A DNA stretch of 64,000 nucleotides. Source: Papaver somniferum. Taxonomy: Eukaryota; Streptophyta; Magnoliopsida; Ranunculales; Papaveraceae. Shown one piece after another: positions 1-12,150 of this stretch. The stretch is taken from assembly GCF_003573695.1 (NCBI RefSeq), contig NC_039363.1:128819302-128883301 (forward strand), given 5' to 3'. The number at the start of each line of letters is the position of its first letter. Position 1 is the first letter of the stretch. A program made the position numbers and the translations under genes. The notes under the pieces are model-generated. The model was not told the DNA's origin and made no database searches. It saw nothing but the letters and a program-made list of their open reading frames with translations.

Positions 1-27
1 GGAGTTTCAATTAAAAATCCAAATGCA

Positions 28-3000
28 ATGGAGTCAGTGGATCCTGTCCAGCCCGTTTTAGGATCTGAGGGTTTTGAGCAAGGAGGCGATTCAATTGATG
101 TTGAAGATGGGTTTGGAGATAGTTTAGATGCTGGTACTGAGAAGTTCGTGGTTAAAGAAAGTGATTTGATAAATGAATTAAGAGCAGAAACGGGGATTGT
201 TAAGACAGATAAGAGGTCTGAAAAGAAACGGCGTAGTCCATCTGAAGGAGTTGAAGAGACGAAAGAGAAAACAAAGAAGAAAAAGAAAAATGAAAAGGAT
301 GCTGCTGCTAGGGAGTTACCTAAAGCACCTGCTCCCACCAAAAAACGACTCGAAAAGGTATTCCAGAATTCTTCTTCTGTTTTGCTTAATCAATTTGGAA
401 TTCTGTATAAATTGGTTCTGAAGTTCAGTTTTTTTTTTTTTTTTCAGGAAAGGAAGATTCATCTTGAACAGTTACATGCTGAAACTCAGAGATTGTTACG
501 AGGTACACAGTTTTGTAAAGTAATCAATAGTCAATCCTAAAACTAGGATAATATGCAAACCCATTTGAATCTAAGTGCCCACATTTTCTTTGAAAATTTA
601 TAAAAGACTCCCTTTAAGGTTAATTTATCAGTGTAATTAAAAGAATCCTAACTATTGAGTTGCTATTGGCACAAATTTATTTCCAGAGAGTAGAGATGCA
701 GAATTCAAGCCTGTGCCCATTGTGCAGAAGCCCATATCTTCAATTTTGGCGAAGATCCGACAAAGAAAGCTCGAAGTGTCAAAAAAGTATGCCATATATC
801 TTGTGCACTCTAAATGGATTAATGTTCTCTATATTATATATCATTCTAAAATTTGTTTTATTATGGCAGAGCTAGTAGTTTGAACATCTATTTCGCCGAT
901 TCCAATGATTCATTAGAGGTAAATAAGCTGGATTATTCTGATAAGCATGCTCAAAGTGCAGTCAGAGGTGAAGAGAAACGCCTAGAAGAGGTAAGCCTCT
1001 GAGGTTCACCCTATTATATGCGTGTGTGCATATTGCTCATAATGCTATTTCATTTAACAGATATGAGCTTGTGTTTTCAGTTTCAGGACAAAGATGTGCC
1101 TTCGGTTTACGAAAAGAATAATCATCTAGATGCTGTTAATGTAGATACGTTTAGTGACCCTGCATTTTCTTCGTTCCAACATGAAAATAGTGCAGCCAAC
1201 ATGGTGAGTTTGCTCTTTCTTAATTTGGATGTGTTGCAAAGTACGGTCCAGTAGTTATTAAGTGGCACATACTAGTGAACGGAAGGAATGCACTGGGTTT
1301 TAGGTCTAATTTTGGTACGTTTATCGGTTAAAAACTATTCAGTGCAACTGTACGGTGCCAGTTTGCACATATGTATTATTTGAAGATGCTACGAGTTAAT
1401 CAAGATTTTCTCATGTATATTAATAATGCTCGGTGAAGATCTAATAGCTGATTATTGAATCTGTTGATCAATGTTGAAGCACTCATTAAATTTATACATA
1501 CTGCAGGTTCTGGACAAGGGATCTAAAAGTGAATATGTAACTCCACAAAAAGATGCACAGGTTCTTTTCCATGTTATTTGTGCTTCAATTGATTTTTGTT
1601 TATGTGTGAATTATCCAAGAATTATATTAATTTCCTTTACATTTTTTTTCTGTTGCAGGACGTTTTGTTAGGTCTACAACCAAGAGACATGGAAGATGGA
1701 AAAGACGAGGAATCTAAAAGTACATGCCCGATTATGCACCAGGTATATTTTCCAAGTTAATCGTGGCTCAGCTGATTTTGGTTTTTACAAGTTATATTAG
1801 TTTCATTTGCATTCATGTTTCAGGACACTTCATTAGGTTCTCAACCAAGAGATGATGAAGATACGCCCGCAGAGAGTCCTGTTGAGGAAGTTATTGCACC
1901 TTCATTACAAACTATGGAGTCGCAGTTTGATGCTGCTCAACCCAATGATACGTACGTGTTCGGTTGTTTTTCTTTTTTCCCATTTCTCCTAGCTGTAACA
2001 ACTATACATATTTGTGGTTACCTTTCTCAAGACTCTAGATAATTTGTTTTTTACTTATCACATCTATAGTTTGCATTCAAGTTTAGGAAATCCATGACTG
2101 AATCAATTTCTGGATGTCATGTGCTGCTGTTATCTTTGTGATTTTTATGGAGTCTTGTCATGGATAACATACAGATTATTTTTAGATAAGCTGTTTTAGA
2201 GAAACACCATACCTAGGAACATAATATTTGGCATTCAAATGAAAAAAAAAATGATTTAATGCATCTTTCATGGTATCGTCTAAACTTTCTTAGACATTCT
2301 GAAACTTCAGCTATCCTGGTCTAAGTCCAAACGGGGTTAATTTGTGCCAATTTATTTGCAGCTCTTCAGATGAAGAGGAAAGCGACAAGGAGAATGTTGA
2401 GCCAGATTCACGTAAATTGGATGACCTGGATTTGGACATGGACACAAAAGGTGACCCTGTAAAAGCTTTTCTTGACGATGAGGCTGAAGAAGAAGATGAT
2501 AGTGACGAGGATTCACGATCCAAAGACGAGGAAGATGAGGAAGATAATGAATTGAATGAGGAACTCAAGGATCTTATAGCATATGGGTATCAGGAGAAGC
2601 CTGTAGATAATGAAAAACGCGATCAACTTCATCAGATGTGGCTTCAACAACAGGATGCAGCTGAAACAGACAATGTTTTACAAAGATTGAAATGTGGTGC
2701 GAAACAGAAGGGGCCGTCAATGCTTGAAGAAGAAGAAGATGAAGAAGATGAGGATGGTGAGCCTGGTGATGATTTTTCCAATGATTTGGGGGATCATGAA
2801 TCTTCCAAAAATATGGTGCGGATGATTTCAAAGAAAGCAAAGCAAATGATCCCACAGATGTTTACAGATAAGGATGATGCTTTCTTATCTTCAGATGATG
2901 AGGAAACAGACCAGAAAATAGTCCGGCAACGTCTTCTCGAGAAAGCTGTAAGTCTTTGTACTTGTAGAAGTATAGGTTTCCCAAAAGCATAATCATGTCT

Positions 3001-4302
3001 CAGATATTTATTTGCTTTAGGGGTACTAATTATAAACAGCTGCTGAGGTTTAATCCCCCACCCCCACATATTTTTTACTTACTTTGATTATCAATAATAT
3101 CTTGGACAGGAAGAAGATTCTTCACTTTTACCACCAGCAGAGGATGAAAACTCCAGAGAAGTATTTGATCTTATAAAGAAGCTGAATACTGCACCTGATA
3201 CCAAAAAGAAAGCAAAACCATCATGTAGGGCCCATCCATTCTATTTATGTTTTAATGAGGATCTTTTCACTTCTTACTGTTTCTTATATATTGTGTATCA
3301 AATCTGTGCAGCTATCCTTGATGCGTATATTACAGGAGGAAACAGCAACAGTTCGTCGAGGGTAAGCCAACATATACCACTCAGTATTTGTTAGAGTTGA
3401 ATAGTTTGATAATTTCAAAAAGAGCTTAATTGGCATGTGTTGCAGTTTTCTTTCTTGGGTCGGGCATCAAGCAACTCTCTACCAGTATCCAGTAAGCATG
3501 TCTCGAGCAATGTTCGCTCCTTCATCTTTGGACGAGATGATAGCAATAGCCGGAGCGGAATCTCAACTTCGGAGGTTTCTCTAGACACGGTAACTATTAT
3601 ATCAGCACTAAGTAGAAAAACTAATTAATGACTTTGTCAGTTCTGCTCTGCTCTGCTCTCAACTCATCTAAATTCTTGTTAGTACTTGTTGGCTCTACCA
3701 AATATTTCCTGAAATTGAATGATTTGGAATAGATTAATTCTGTTAACATAAGTTATTGAATGCTTGAATTGATTTTCAAGCATTATTCATTATAACATGC
3801 CTAGACAAGAGCATTTTTGAAGTCTTTAATTTTCCTTGGTCTGAACAGCACTTGACTTTTTATACTTTTATTTTGCGCTTCTGCTCACCTGAGTTGAGCT
3901 TTTGTAATGAATTTTAACTTATTTTTGGTAGGGCTCTGAGATATTACCAGGTTGTTATATTCACTGTTTGTAATGTTGCTTCTGATGATATACCAACTTA
4001 CTAACTTAAATTGTGACCTGTAGGGCGAGCTCGAAAAGCGAGCACCAAGGAATGCATCAGCTAAGTTCAGTGGTTCCCAAACCAAATGCAGTACTCAAAG
4101 CACAGTAGTTACGGAAACAAGTAGAACTGGTTCTTCATCTTCTTCTTCCCTCCTAGAGGTTTTGAGACGAAGCTCTTCTTTTCAATCTGATCACCATACT
4201 CACACTAAGGATGTTAACATGGTTGGCCAAACTCAAGCTCGTTTCCAGTTTGCAGCATTTAAACCTGGAAAGAAATCACTAAAAGTAGAAGGAAGAACTT
4301 GA
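28..4302 (+). CDS. Claspin/Mrc1-like DNA replication checkpoint mediator, 13 exons
   Basis: Family knowledge: claspin/Mrc1 sits at replication forks in the nucleus and relays ATR-type checkpoint signals to effector kinases. Seen: thirteen GT/AG exons keep one frame: 28-357, 448-502, 687-786, 870-990, 1087-1203, 1507-1560, 1659-1742, 1824-1951, 2362-2947, 3110-3224, 3312-3361, 3446-3589, 4024-4302, giving about 720 residues. The N-terminal part has a Lys-rich basic stretch (KEKTKKKKKNEKD). The long exon 9 carries the very acidic Mrc1-like region (FLDDEAEEEDDSDEDS), followed by AKQMIPQMFTDKDDAFLSSDDEE and, in exon 12, RSFIFGRDDSNSRS; I recognise these blocks from plant claspin-like proteins. 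The start is the first ATG, 27 bases inside the window, so an upstream exon cannot be excluded. The exon 5 acceptor could equally be 1081 (two extra residues). Exons 7 and 8 begin with near-identical peptides. The family call is strong; biochemical function is inferred. Confidence 0.78.
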
Positions 4303-4753
4303 CTAGAAATACGTTATACATGTTCCTCTATACTTCAAACAAAAACGTCATACATTTGAGTATTATTAGAATAATGGCTTTCCTCTGCGAGCTCATTCAG
4401 CTTCTTAAGACTGCTGAAAGCTCTTGTAACTGCTGAAAATATTGCTCTTGTAAAGATGCGTTGAATAGGTAAATTTATTTATTTATTTACTCATTATTCC
4501 ACCTTGTTTACACTTGCTTGTTGGCTCATACTGTTTGACCCTAGCGGGCCTAGCCAGTCTATTGAAAAACAGAACGTCCCTTGAATGAAAAACTGTCCCC
4601 GACTTGCAGCAGCATTTTGAACCTAGCTAACTACGGTTCTTAGTAGCAAATTGAAGCGATGAAATTTTTTAAGTTTTCATTTCGTATAGCATAGAATTAT
4701 ACTAGTTGAGTAAAATATACATCAAATCCGAATCTTCTAAAGAGAACTATGGG
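4303..4753. other. Intergenic spacer, claspin 3' end to SLO2-like start
   Basis: No gene seen. It holds the claspin-like 3' UTR and the short promoter or 5' UTR of the downstream PPR gene on the same strand. An upstream in-frame ATG at 4706 would add 16 residues to the PPR protein. I prefer 4754 because the known family N-terminus aligns from there. Confidence 0.6.
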
Positions 4754-6854
4754 ATGGCATTCTATGGATCAGCCCGACGAATTGTCGGTGATCTTTCACT
4801 TCCAGATTCAACTATCTTTGCAAATCTCTTACAGTCTTGTCTCAAATCCAAATCCTTACGAGATACTTCTAGGGTCCATGCACGTCTTATAAAAACCCCA
4901 TTCGCTTCTGAAATATTCATTCAAAACAGGCTGATTGATGTTTATGCAAAATGTGGATGTTTAAATGACGCCCAGAAACTGTTTTGATAGGATGCCACAT
5001 AAGAACACATTTTCATGGAATTCAATTATATGTGGTTTGACCAAGTCAGGTTTCATCGATGAAGCGGCTCGTGTCTTTGGTTTGATGCCTGAACCGGACC
5101 AGTGTTCTTGGAATTCAATGGTGTCTGGTTTTGCTCAGCATGATCGTTTCGAAGAAGCTATTGAATGTTTTGTTCAGATGCACAGAGAGGATTTTGTATT
5201 GAATGAGTACTCTTATTCTAGTGCTTTAAGTGCCTGTGCAGGATTAACCAACTTAAATATGGGAACCCAAGTACATGGTTCGATTGTGAAATCACCGTAT
5301 TCATCAGATGTTTACATGGGTTCAGCTTTGATTGATATGTACTCTAAATGTGGAAATGTTTCTGGGGCTCAAAAAGCATTTGAGGGAATGGTTATGAGAA
5401 ATATAGTTTCTTGGAACAGTCTGATAACATGTTATGAGCAGAATGGTCCAGCTGGTGAAGCTCTAGTGCTTTTTGTGAAGATGATGGAATTTGGATTTCT
5501 GCCGGATGAAGTTACAGTCGCTAGTGTTGTTAGTGCATGCGCAACGTTGTCAGCCATAAAAGAGGGTCAGCAAATTCATGCTCGAGTCTTTAAATGCGAC
5601 ATGTTTAGGGATGATCTTATATTAAACAATGCACTGGTTGACATGTATGCTAAGTGTGGTAGAATTGGAGAAGCTAGATGGGTTTTTGATAACATGCCTA
5701 CTCGAAATGTTGTTTCTGAGACATCCATGGTTAGTGGATATGCGAAAACTGTTAGCGTTAAAGCTGCAAGGTTGATGTTTATGAAGATGACAGAGAAGAA
5801 TATAGTTTCATGGAACGCATTAATTGCAGGTTACACGCAGAATGAAGAGAACGAAGAAGCACTGAAACTATTTTGTCTTTTGAAGAAAGAGTCCTTACGA
5901 CCAACCCACTACACATTTGGAAACGTTCTCAACGCGTGCGCCAACTTAGATAATCTGAAGCTAGGCATGCAGGCTCACACTCATGTTCTGAAACATGGCG
6001 TCAGGTTTGAATCAGGACCCGAATCAGATATCTTTGTGGGGAATTCGCTTGTGGATATGTACACAAAATGTGGATCAGTTGAGGAAGGGCGTCAAGTATT
6101 TGAAAACATGGTGGATAGGGATAGGGTTTCATGGAACGCGATGATTGTTGGTTACGCACAAAACGGGGCTGGAAATGAAGCTTTAGTGCTTTTCAAGAGA
6201 ATGTTATTGTCTGGGGAAAAACCAGATCATGTCACAATGATTGGAGTTCTATGTGCATGCAGCCATACTGGGTTAGTTGAAGAAGGACGCAAGTATTTTC
6301 ATTCTATGACAAAAGAGCATGATTTGGTACCATCGAAGGATCATTATACTTGTATGGTTGATCTACTGGGTCGAGCTGGTTGCCTCGATGAAGCAAGGGA
6401 ACTGATAGAATCTATGCTACTTGAGGCTGATGCTGTTATTTGGGGTTCGTTGCTATCTGCTTGTAAAGTTCATCGTAATATTGAGATCGGTGAGTGCGTG
6501 GCAGAGAAATTATTACAGCTTGATCCAAATAACTCTGGTCCTTATGTTCTCCTCTCGAATATGAATGCCGAGGTTGGAAGATGGGCAGAAGTTGCGAGAC
6601 TCAGAAAATTGATGAAACGAAGGGGAGTTGTTAAGCAGCCTGGGGAGAGTTGGATTGACATAAATAACCAACCTCATGTTTTCATGGTTAAAGATAAAAG
6701 GCATCCTCTTAGGAAAGAGATTTATACGCTATTGAGAGTACTTACTGCACAGATGAGGCAAGCTGGGTACTCTACACTGGATGAAGGGATATGCTCTAGT
6801 TCTTCAGAGGTAAACGAGATCAGTGGTGAACTGGAGATTGCGACTTTTGGGTAA
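4754..6854 (+). CDS. SLO2: SLO2-type PLS-class PPR protein (E/E+), frameshifted
   Basis: Intronless gene for a pentatricopeptide-repeat protein. In Arabidopsis the orthologue SLO2 (At2g13600) is needed for C-to-U editing of several mitochondrial transcripts. Seen: PLS repeat signatures throughout (FIQNRLIDVYAKCG, VSWNSLITCYEQNG, VSWNALIAGYTQN, SWNAMIVGYAQNG), then a C-terminal E region (PYVLLSNMNAEVGRW) and E+ region (VFMVKDKRHP); no DYW deaminase domain, as in SLO2. The first ATG that aligns with the family start is 4754 (MAFYGSARRIVG). The frame is broken near 4982-4985: a run of four T, where three would keep DAQKLFDRMPHKN continuous, causes a stop at 4985-4987. With one T removed the length is 699 residues, essentially the family length, with no other lesion. 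This is either a very young pseudogene or a sequencing/assembly error. A separate translation from inside the second part would lack the targeting region. Confidence 0.87.
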
Positions 6855-7522
6855 TCAGATTATTATTCTGAAACCAATTTAACATTTCTTAGGTCGGTCT
6901 GTATATCTTGGTATTCCAGCTCAGGTTGCCTTTTTGTGATATGGCTATAAACAGATTACTTCTTGGAAGATTGGGTACATATTATTGGTATCTACAAGCC
7001 TGCATTACTTGCCAATGTAATTATCCTACAAAATTCCAACTTGTTTATATACAGTTTATAAGTTCATCTAGAGGCGTGCAAATGTGGCAGTTGTATCTTT
7101 GGAAGCAGTTCAATTAGAGCGCCCCTGAAGTATGATGAATTCTTCAGGGGAGTTGTTAGGAATCTCACTGGCCTTCTACGTGGTTTGTCCATAAAGCCAT
7201 CAAAGTAAAAAACTCTTCATGCATATAACAGAAGAAAATCTTACTTCGGAATACAAAAAAAGAAAAAAAAAAAAAAACACATTCAGGCAACTCAGCTTCT
7301 GGCTAAAATTAAACATCTTGTTGCATACAGGAATCTGAAAATGAACCTTGTGAAAAAAGAAGTCTTGTTCAGCCCAAAAGATGAGTCAAGGCAAACCCCA
7401 GCATTTCTACAAGAAAAAGTAATTTGCTATTCTCTTTTTAACTACACAATATATCCATCTGACGATCTGAACTTGAAACATGTTTAACTGTATCCACCGT
7501 CTATTCCTAACAGCGCAGTAGT
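6855..7522. other. Intergenic spacer between convergent SLO2-like and CSN4 3' ends
   Basis: No coding region supported. It contains the 3' UTRs of the two convergent genes, an A-rich run near 7251-7279, and one short perfect inverted repeat at 7122-7150. Confidence 0.6.
7122..7150. repeat. Perfect 9-bp inverted repeat
   Basis: Arms CCCCTGAAG (7122-7130) and CTTCAGGGG (7142-7150) are exact complements around an 11-base loop. The hairpin lies about 270 bases after the PPR stop and 370 bases before the CSN4 stop on the other strand. It could be an RNA hairpin in either 3' region; function unknown. Confidence 0.6.
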
Positions 7523-10500
7523 TTAGACAGGAATCGCCAAGCCTTTCTTTGACATGGTGTCTAGAACATCATTAAGTGATTGACAAAGGCCCACAATCTG
7601 CAAATATTAAATCTTGTGTAAGATAACAATACTAAGATACTGTTACAAGCTAACAAGAATTTTCCAAATTAGGGTCTCGATTTTAGTAGTCCTTTGTTCC
7701 TTTTCTCTGAAGTTTTTTTAAAAAGATTAACACTAATTTTCCAGATCTCAAATTATGGTACATAACTATCCCTACTGAAACAACCGAAAAGAAACTTACA
7801 TGCTGATCCCACTGTTGAAGTTCCTCTTTATCGTCATCAAAATGTATGAAGGCCTCAACCTGAAATATAAAATGCGTTAGCAAAATGTTCTAGCCACACA
7901 GTAGAATATCTCATAGTTATGACTACACCATATTATCTTGGCACTTCAAACTTGAGCCTTCTGGATAAATGTGTGATCTACTGTGCTTGCCATTCTTAAC
8001 TAGACGACCATTCACATATTCAGTCACTGAGTTCTTTTTGATGTTACTGACTCAGCTGCATCACAGCAAAATAGCGATTGCATAAATCTGACTTTTTCTT
8101 AATCCGATAACCTTCTCCTTGAATGTCGATTAAATAGATACTTTTCTGAATCCAGTAACCTATTCCTTGGTATTTCTCTACCTCTAATTTGGCATAAGAT
8201 AACTAGGTCCACACTTAACATTTCATACTGGTAAAAGACAATCTAGCATCATTCAAAGAGGTTCATACCTGATCAATGGATCCCTTCATCCTATCTTCAT
8301 AAATCATTTTCGAAGCGATCTTCTCAGCCTGCAAAAGAACAATGGATGAAAGGCTTAGTTAACCTTTAAATAACTGAATTGCTAAACAACTAGAGCAAAT
8401 AAGAAAAAAGAAAAGAAAGGGAAGCATAAAACATTGGCCGAAACGAAAGAGAAAGTCAAAACTGGCTCTGGTCATGTTATTGGCTGGTAATATCACACAA
8501 CAAATCGGTGAGGACAAGGACTCAAATTGAGCTTCCAGGAGTCTTAACAATCAACCATATAACAAGGAGAAAGATGTACTACCCTTCATATACAGAACAT
8601 GATACTTATCTCCTGATCTAAAAATATATAAAACTGAAATCCATAATGGTAATGGCAACAAACTCCATACCTTTGGAGGAGCAATTCCCAGCAAAGCCCC
8701 TAATTCCTCAAAGCTACATCAGAAAAGAGAGAAAATTCACAATTGATCAGTAAACAACAGTCTATTCACTTCTCATAGTCAGTGTGAGAGGAAGAAAGAA
8801 CAAAAGAAACAATTCCATAGCCTAAAAGTCTAACCTTATGTTTGTGTAAAGCTTGCTTGCACTCAGAAGATTATGCTCAATCATTGCTCGATCCAGAACA
8901 GTAAAGTTATCGGGCAAAAGAGCTTTCTGTTAAAACACATAAAGCAAGAACTGTTAAATAATTTAAACAAAAGTTCTTTTGGATATTAACTGCGTTAGAA
9001 GATGGGGCACGTCATCACTGCCCATACCCTCAGCATGGCCAAGACCATAGCCTGAGAACATTACCAAGGGCGTCAACCACCCCAGGGCCCCCAATGTGAA
9101 GGTTGATACATTGATCTGTTCGGGCGAACATCAAGTAATGAAGCGAATTAAGAAAAAGAGTAAACAGCTTGAGGGAAAACAAATTAACCTGATGCTCTTT
9201 TAGGTCTTCAGCAAATGAATCAATTTCAGGTTTTCTCAAGATTCTCTCCAGATAAACCTGGCATGGGAAAGAAGAATAAGGGTATTAGTACAGTAGTAGT
9301 TGTAATGTAGTGTTACAGAGAGCACAAAATAATAGGATTTACACTTTGAAAGGAGATCACAAGTCAAAAAGTTTTAATGATGTACCTTTTCCAATATTGG
9401 ATAAATCTTCAACTTTGAGCAGCGTTCATCCTGGTAAGGAGAACCCAAATAATCAGCATAAGTTGGCAAAATTGGCACTATCAACAAAATCAGAGATTTA
9501 GATCCAGATGAGTCCGGTTACCTTATAAAAATTGGCAAGAACTCGAGAACGTTGGGGGCCAGCAGGAGCCAGAATTGTACATGTCACAGCAGCTGTTAGA
9601 GCTTGCTCCAGAGCTTCCTCATCAATCCACCTAATTATCGAAGTTGCCAAGTTATTTTCTACTTCTCTAAAAACTAACACTTGTTCTCAAAAGAAGAATT
9701 GCATATTTGCATGATAACACCAAAGTCTAGCAAACTGTATTCGTCATGCTAGTGGTCCACAAGACGGTATTTATTACAAGTCTTTCCAGACATTGGTTGG
9801 TCATGACTGAAAGTCAAAATAGATTACTGGAAAATCTCAAAATCATGACATGCACATTTCTAACATGCAAACCTGTAAATAACTTAGTTCCAGAGTTCAA
9901 GACTTCAAGTTATCTTTTAAGTCATAAATTACTGGACTACTGTGATTTTGATTGGAGACTTCATTGTAGTTATGAGAGTTTGCTAATCTTATTCTTCAAC
10001 ATTGAAACTATAGTTTGTTTTCTTTCCAACTAAGAAAAAAAAGGGTTTTTGACTGCATACTCATCTCCGATTTGTCGCTTCTCTATTTGGGAAATTTCGT
10101 AATATTTTAACGCAGCATCCAAGAACTTCCATTGCATGATAACACCAAAGTCTATCAAACTGTTTTCGTCATGCTAGTGGTCCACAAGACGGTATTTATT
10201 ACAAGTCTTTCCAGACATTGGTTGGTCATGACTGAAAGTCAAAATAGATTACTGGAAAATCTCAAAATCATGACATGCACATTTCTAACATGCAAACCTG
10301 TAAATAACTTAGTTCCAGAGTTCAAGACTTCAAGTTATCTGTTAAGTCATAAATTACTGAACTACTGTGATTTTGATTGGAGACTTCATTGTAGTTGTGA
10401 GAGTTTGCTAATCTTATTCTTCAACATTGAAACTATAGTTTGTTTTCTTTCCAACTAAGAAAAAAAAGGGTATTTGACTACATACTCATCTCCGATTTGT

Positions 10501-12039
10501 CGCTTCTCTATTTGGGAAATTTCGTAATATTTTAACGCAGCATCCAAGAACTTCCTTTTCATATCCAATATTCTTGCAGCACAAACCTAACACCATAAAA
10601 TTTATAAATGAATAAAGTATATACAAGTTACTTCTCCAACTGCTATCAGCAGTTTCACAAAAACTATGGACTATCTTTTTTTGAAACAATAAAGAAAATG
10701 TTTATTATTACCTTATACTGTAAGACAAGAACTTCTTGTTTACTGTTGTTAACCAGGAAAGAAGCTTTATTAGTAAACGTTTCTGCATTTACTGCATCAT
10801 CATCCTGCCAAACAAAGACAAGACAAAGGTGTCACATAACTGAAATGTGATTCATGTCAATAAGGAATATATAGGTCTAATTTATTTTCAGAGTTCAACA
10901 CATCTGCATCTTCGCCGTGATACTATCCATTAAACAGCAAAAAAAAACAACCGGATGCACATTTAATCAAATGACCGTCTCATATAAACCTACACCAAAA
11001 TCAACCCAAAACTAGCTGGCTTCTTGTAACTAACTACATTGCCAAAGATCAAGAAGACGCTGCCTATAAGGTTCCTTTAGGTGAAACACATGTAAAGGTG
11101 GAAGCAGAAATAACATATTCACAGGCTAAATCTCTGCACCTCAACTTGGGAACATATTCTCCATAAAAAAGTAGTATTGCCATATAAACAAGTTGCGGAA
11201 GTACCTCAAGGTATAGGCTAGCAATTTTGACACACTTGGACAGCTTGTAAGATTCATCAAGCAATCTGAAAAGTTACTTGAGGTTAGATCAACGAATTCC
11301 ACTCGAAAAAAAAAATACCTACCACAGTAAACAAAACCAACACCTCTAAATACACAAACCTGATACTCGAGTCCAAGTCAATTCCACTAAGCATACGTGC
11401 TGCCTTTGACCATTCCTGCTCAGCTTCATACAACTCAGCAAGCTTCTCTCTAATAATCAACACCTACAAACACACACATGACACACTTTTTAAGACAAAA
11501 AGTAGTGTAGCAATGCCACAGAGTTTACCTCCTTATTAATAAGAACCTCATATAGTTAAGACGATGATATGTGAAGCCGGTTCAATAGTGCTAGCAAAAT
11601 CAACAAAACCTAATTTGGGGATAATAAGAACAAAGGGTACAACCAGAATACCTGTTCTTCAAAAGAGACAGAACGAGATTGAATCTGAGTAAGAAAATTA
11701 AGAGCAATCTCTTTTTGAGCTTCAGGTTCAAACCGCCCCAAATCTTGAGCGAACGTTTGTAATAACTGCCTCGATACCACTAATGGAACAGCATCCGACA
11801 CCACTGTTAACAAACAACAAGTAAAATAAATTAATAAGTTAAGAAACACAAAAACAAGAAAAATCCCGATGTGAGTTATTGAATGAAAGAGAGATTGTGA
11901 ATACTGAACTGTGATCAATGAACTTGTTAGCTTGTACAACATCATTAGATGATAGAACTGTTGATAGAATTTGCTTATACTGTTCAATCTTTTGTCTCTG
12001 ATCAGTTATCTCTGAAGCACTAGATAGAACACCATCCAT
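7523..12039 (-). CDS. CSN4: COP9 signalosome subunit 4, 14 exons
   Basis: CSN4 is a PCI-domain subunit of the nuclear COP9 signalosome, which removes NEDD8/RUB from cullins; in plants it is a COP/DET/FUS photomorphogenesis component. Exons in coding order: 12039-11910, 11803-11652, 11463-11360, 11265-11205, 10804-10712, 10586-10486, 9630-9522, 9430-9386, 9257-9189, 8926-8835, 8713-8671, 8328-8269, 7859-7800, 7597-7523. Every junction is GT/AG and phases close to 397 residues, the same length I recall for Arabidopsis CSN4. Diagnostic blocks: [13 protein letters not shown] near the N-terminus, [39 protein letters not shown], the PCI winged-helix region from about residue 250 to 370, and the terminus KKGLAIPV. 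Intron 6 is enlarged by a 425-bp tandem duplication that includes part of exon 6. It is divergent from U2AF65, with a transposon in the shared promoter. Confidence 0.95.
9706..10555. repeat. 425-bp tandem duplication covering part of CSN4 exon 6
   Basis: Copy A is about 9706-10130 and copy B about 10131-10555, at a constant offset of 425 bases with only scattered substitutions. Copy B contains the real 3' part of exon 6 and its donor at 10486. Copy A therefore carries a second 3' part of exon 6 (about 10061-10130) with a donor. The base context at its upstream edge (around 10131-10136) is CATGCAAT rather than a polypyrimidine-AG acceptor, so it is probably skipped. Confidence 0.93.
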
Positions 12040-12072
12040 GACTGATAATTCTCCAAAATCAAGCCCTTCCGT

Positions 12073-12080
12073 AAACCCTA
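12073..12080. promoter_or_regulatory. telo-box motif in the CSN4 5' leader
   Basis: AAACCCTA on the plus strand, 34 bases upstream of the CSN4 ATG. Telo-boxes are common near transcription starts of plant housekeeping genes. Its role here is inferred only. Confidence 0.45.
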
Positions 12081-12150
12081 GCTTTTGTTTTCTGTCCGAG
12101 GAGGAAGAAAAAGAAAGGAAAAAAAACTCTTTGTTAAGTCAAAAAAAGAG

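Noticed and set aside
2311..2568. Ser-rich antisense frame over claspin exon 9
   Set aside because: It is the complement of the acidic Asp/Glu coding repeat, not an independent gene.
3932..3951. Possible 19-20 base microexon (GGCTCTGAGATATTACCAG) in the last claspin intron
   Set aside because: Its length would shift the frame, and direct joining of 3589 to 4024 gives a clean, family-like C-terminus.
9746..10458. Two nearly identical small reading frames (about 95 and 108 codons)
   Set aside because: They lie in the CSN4 intron on the opposite strand and are alike only because of the 425-bp tandem duplication.
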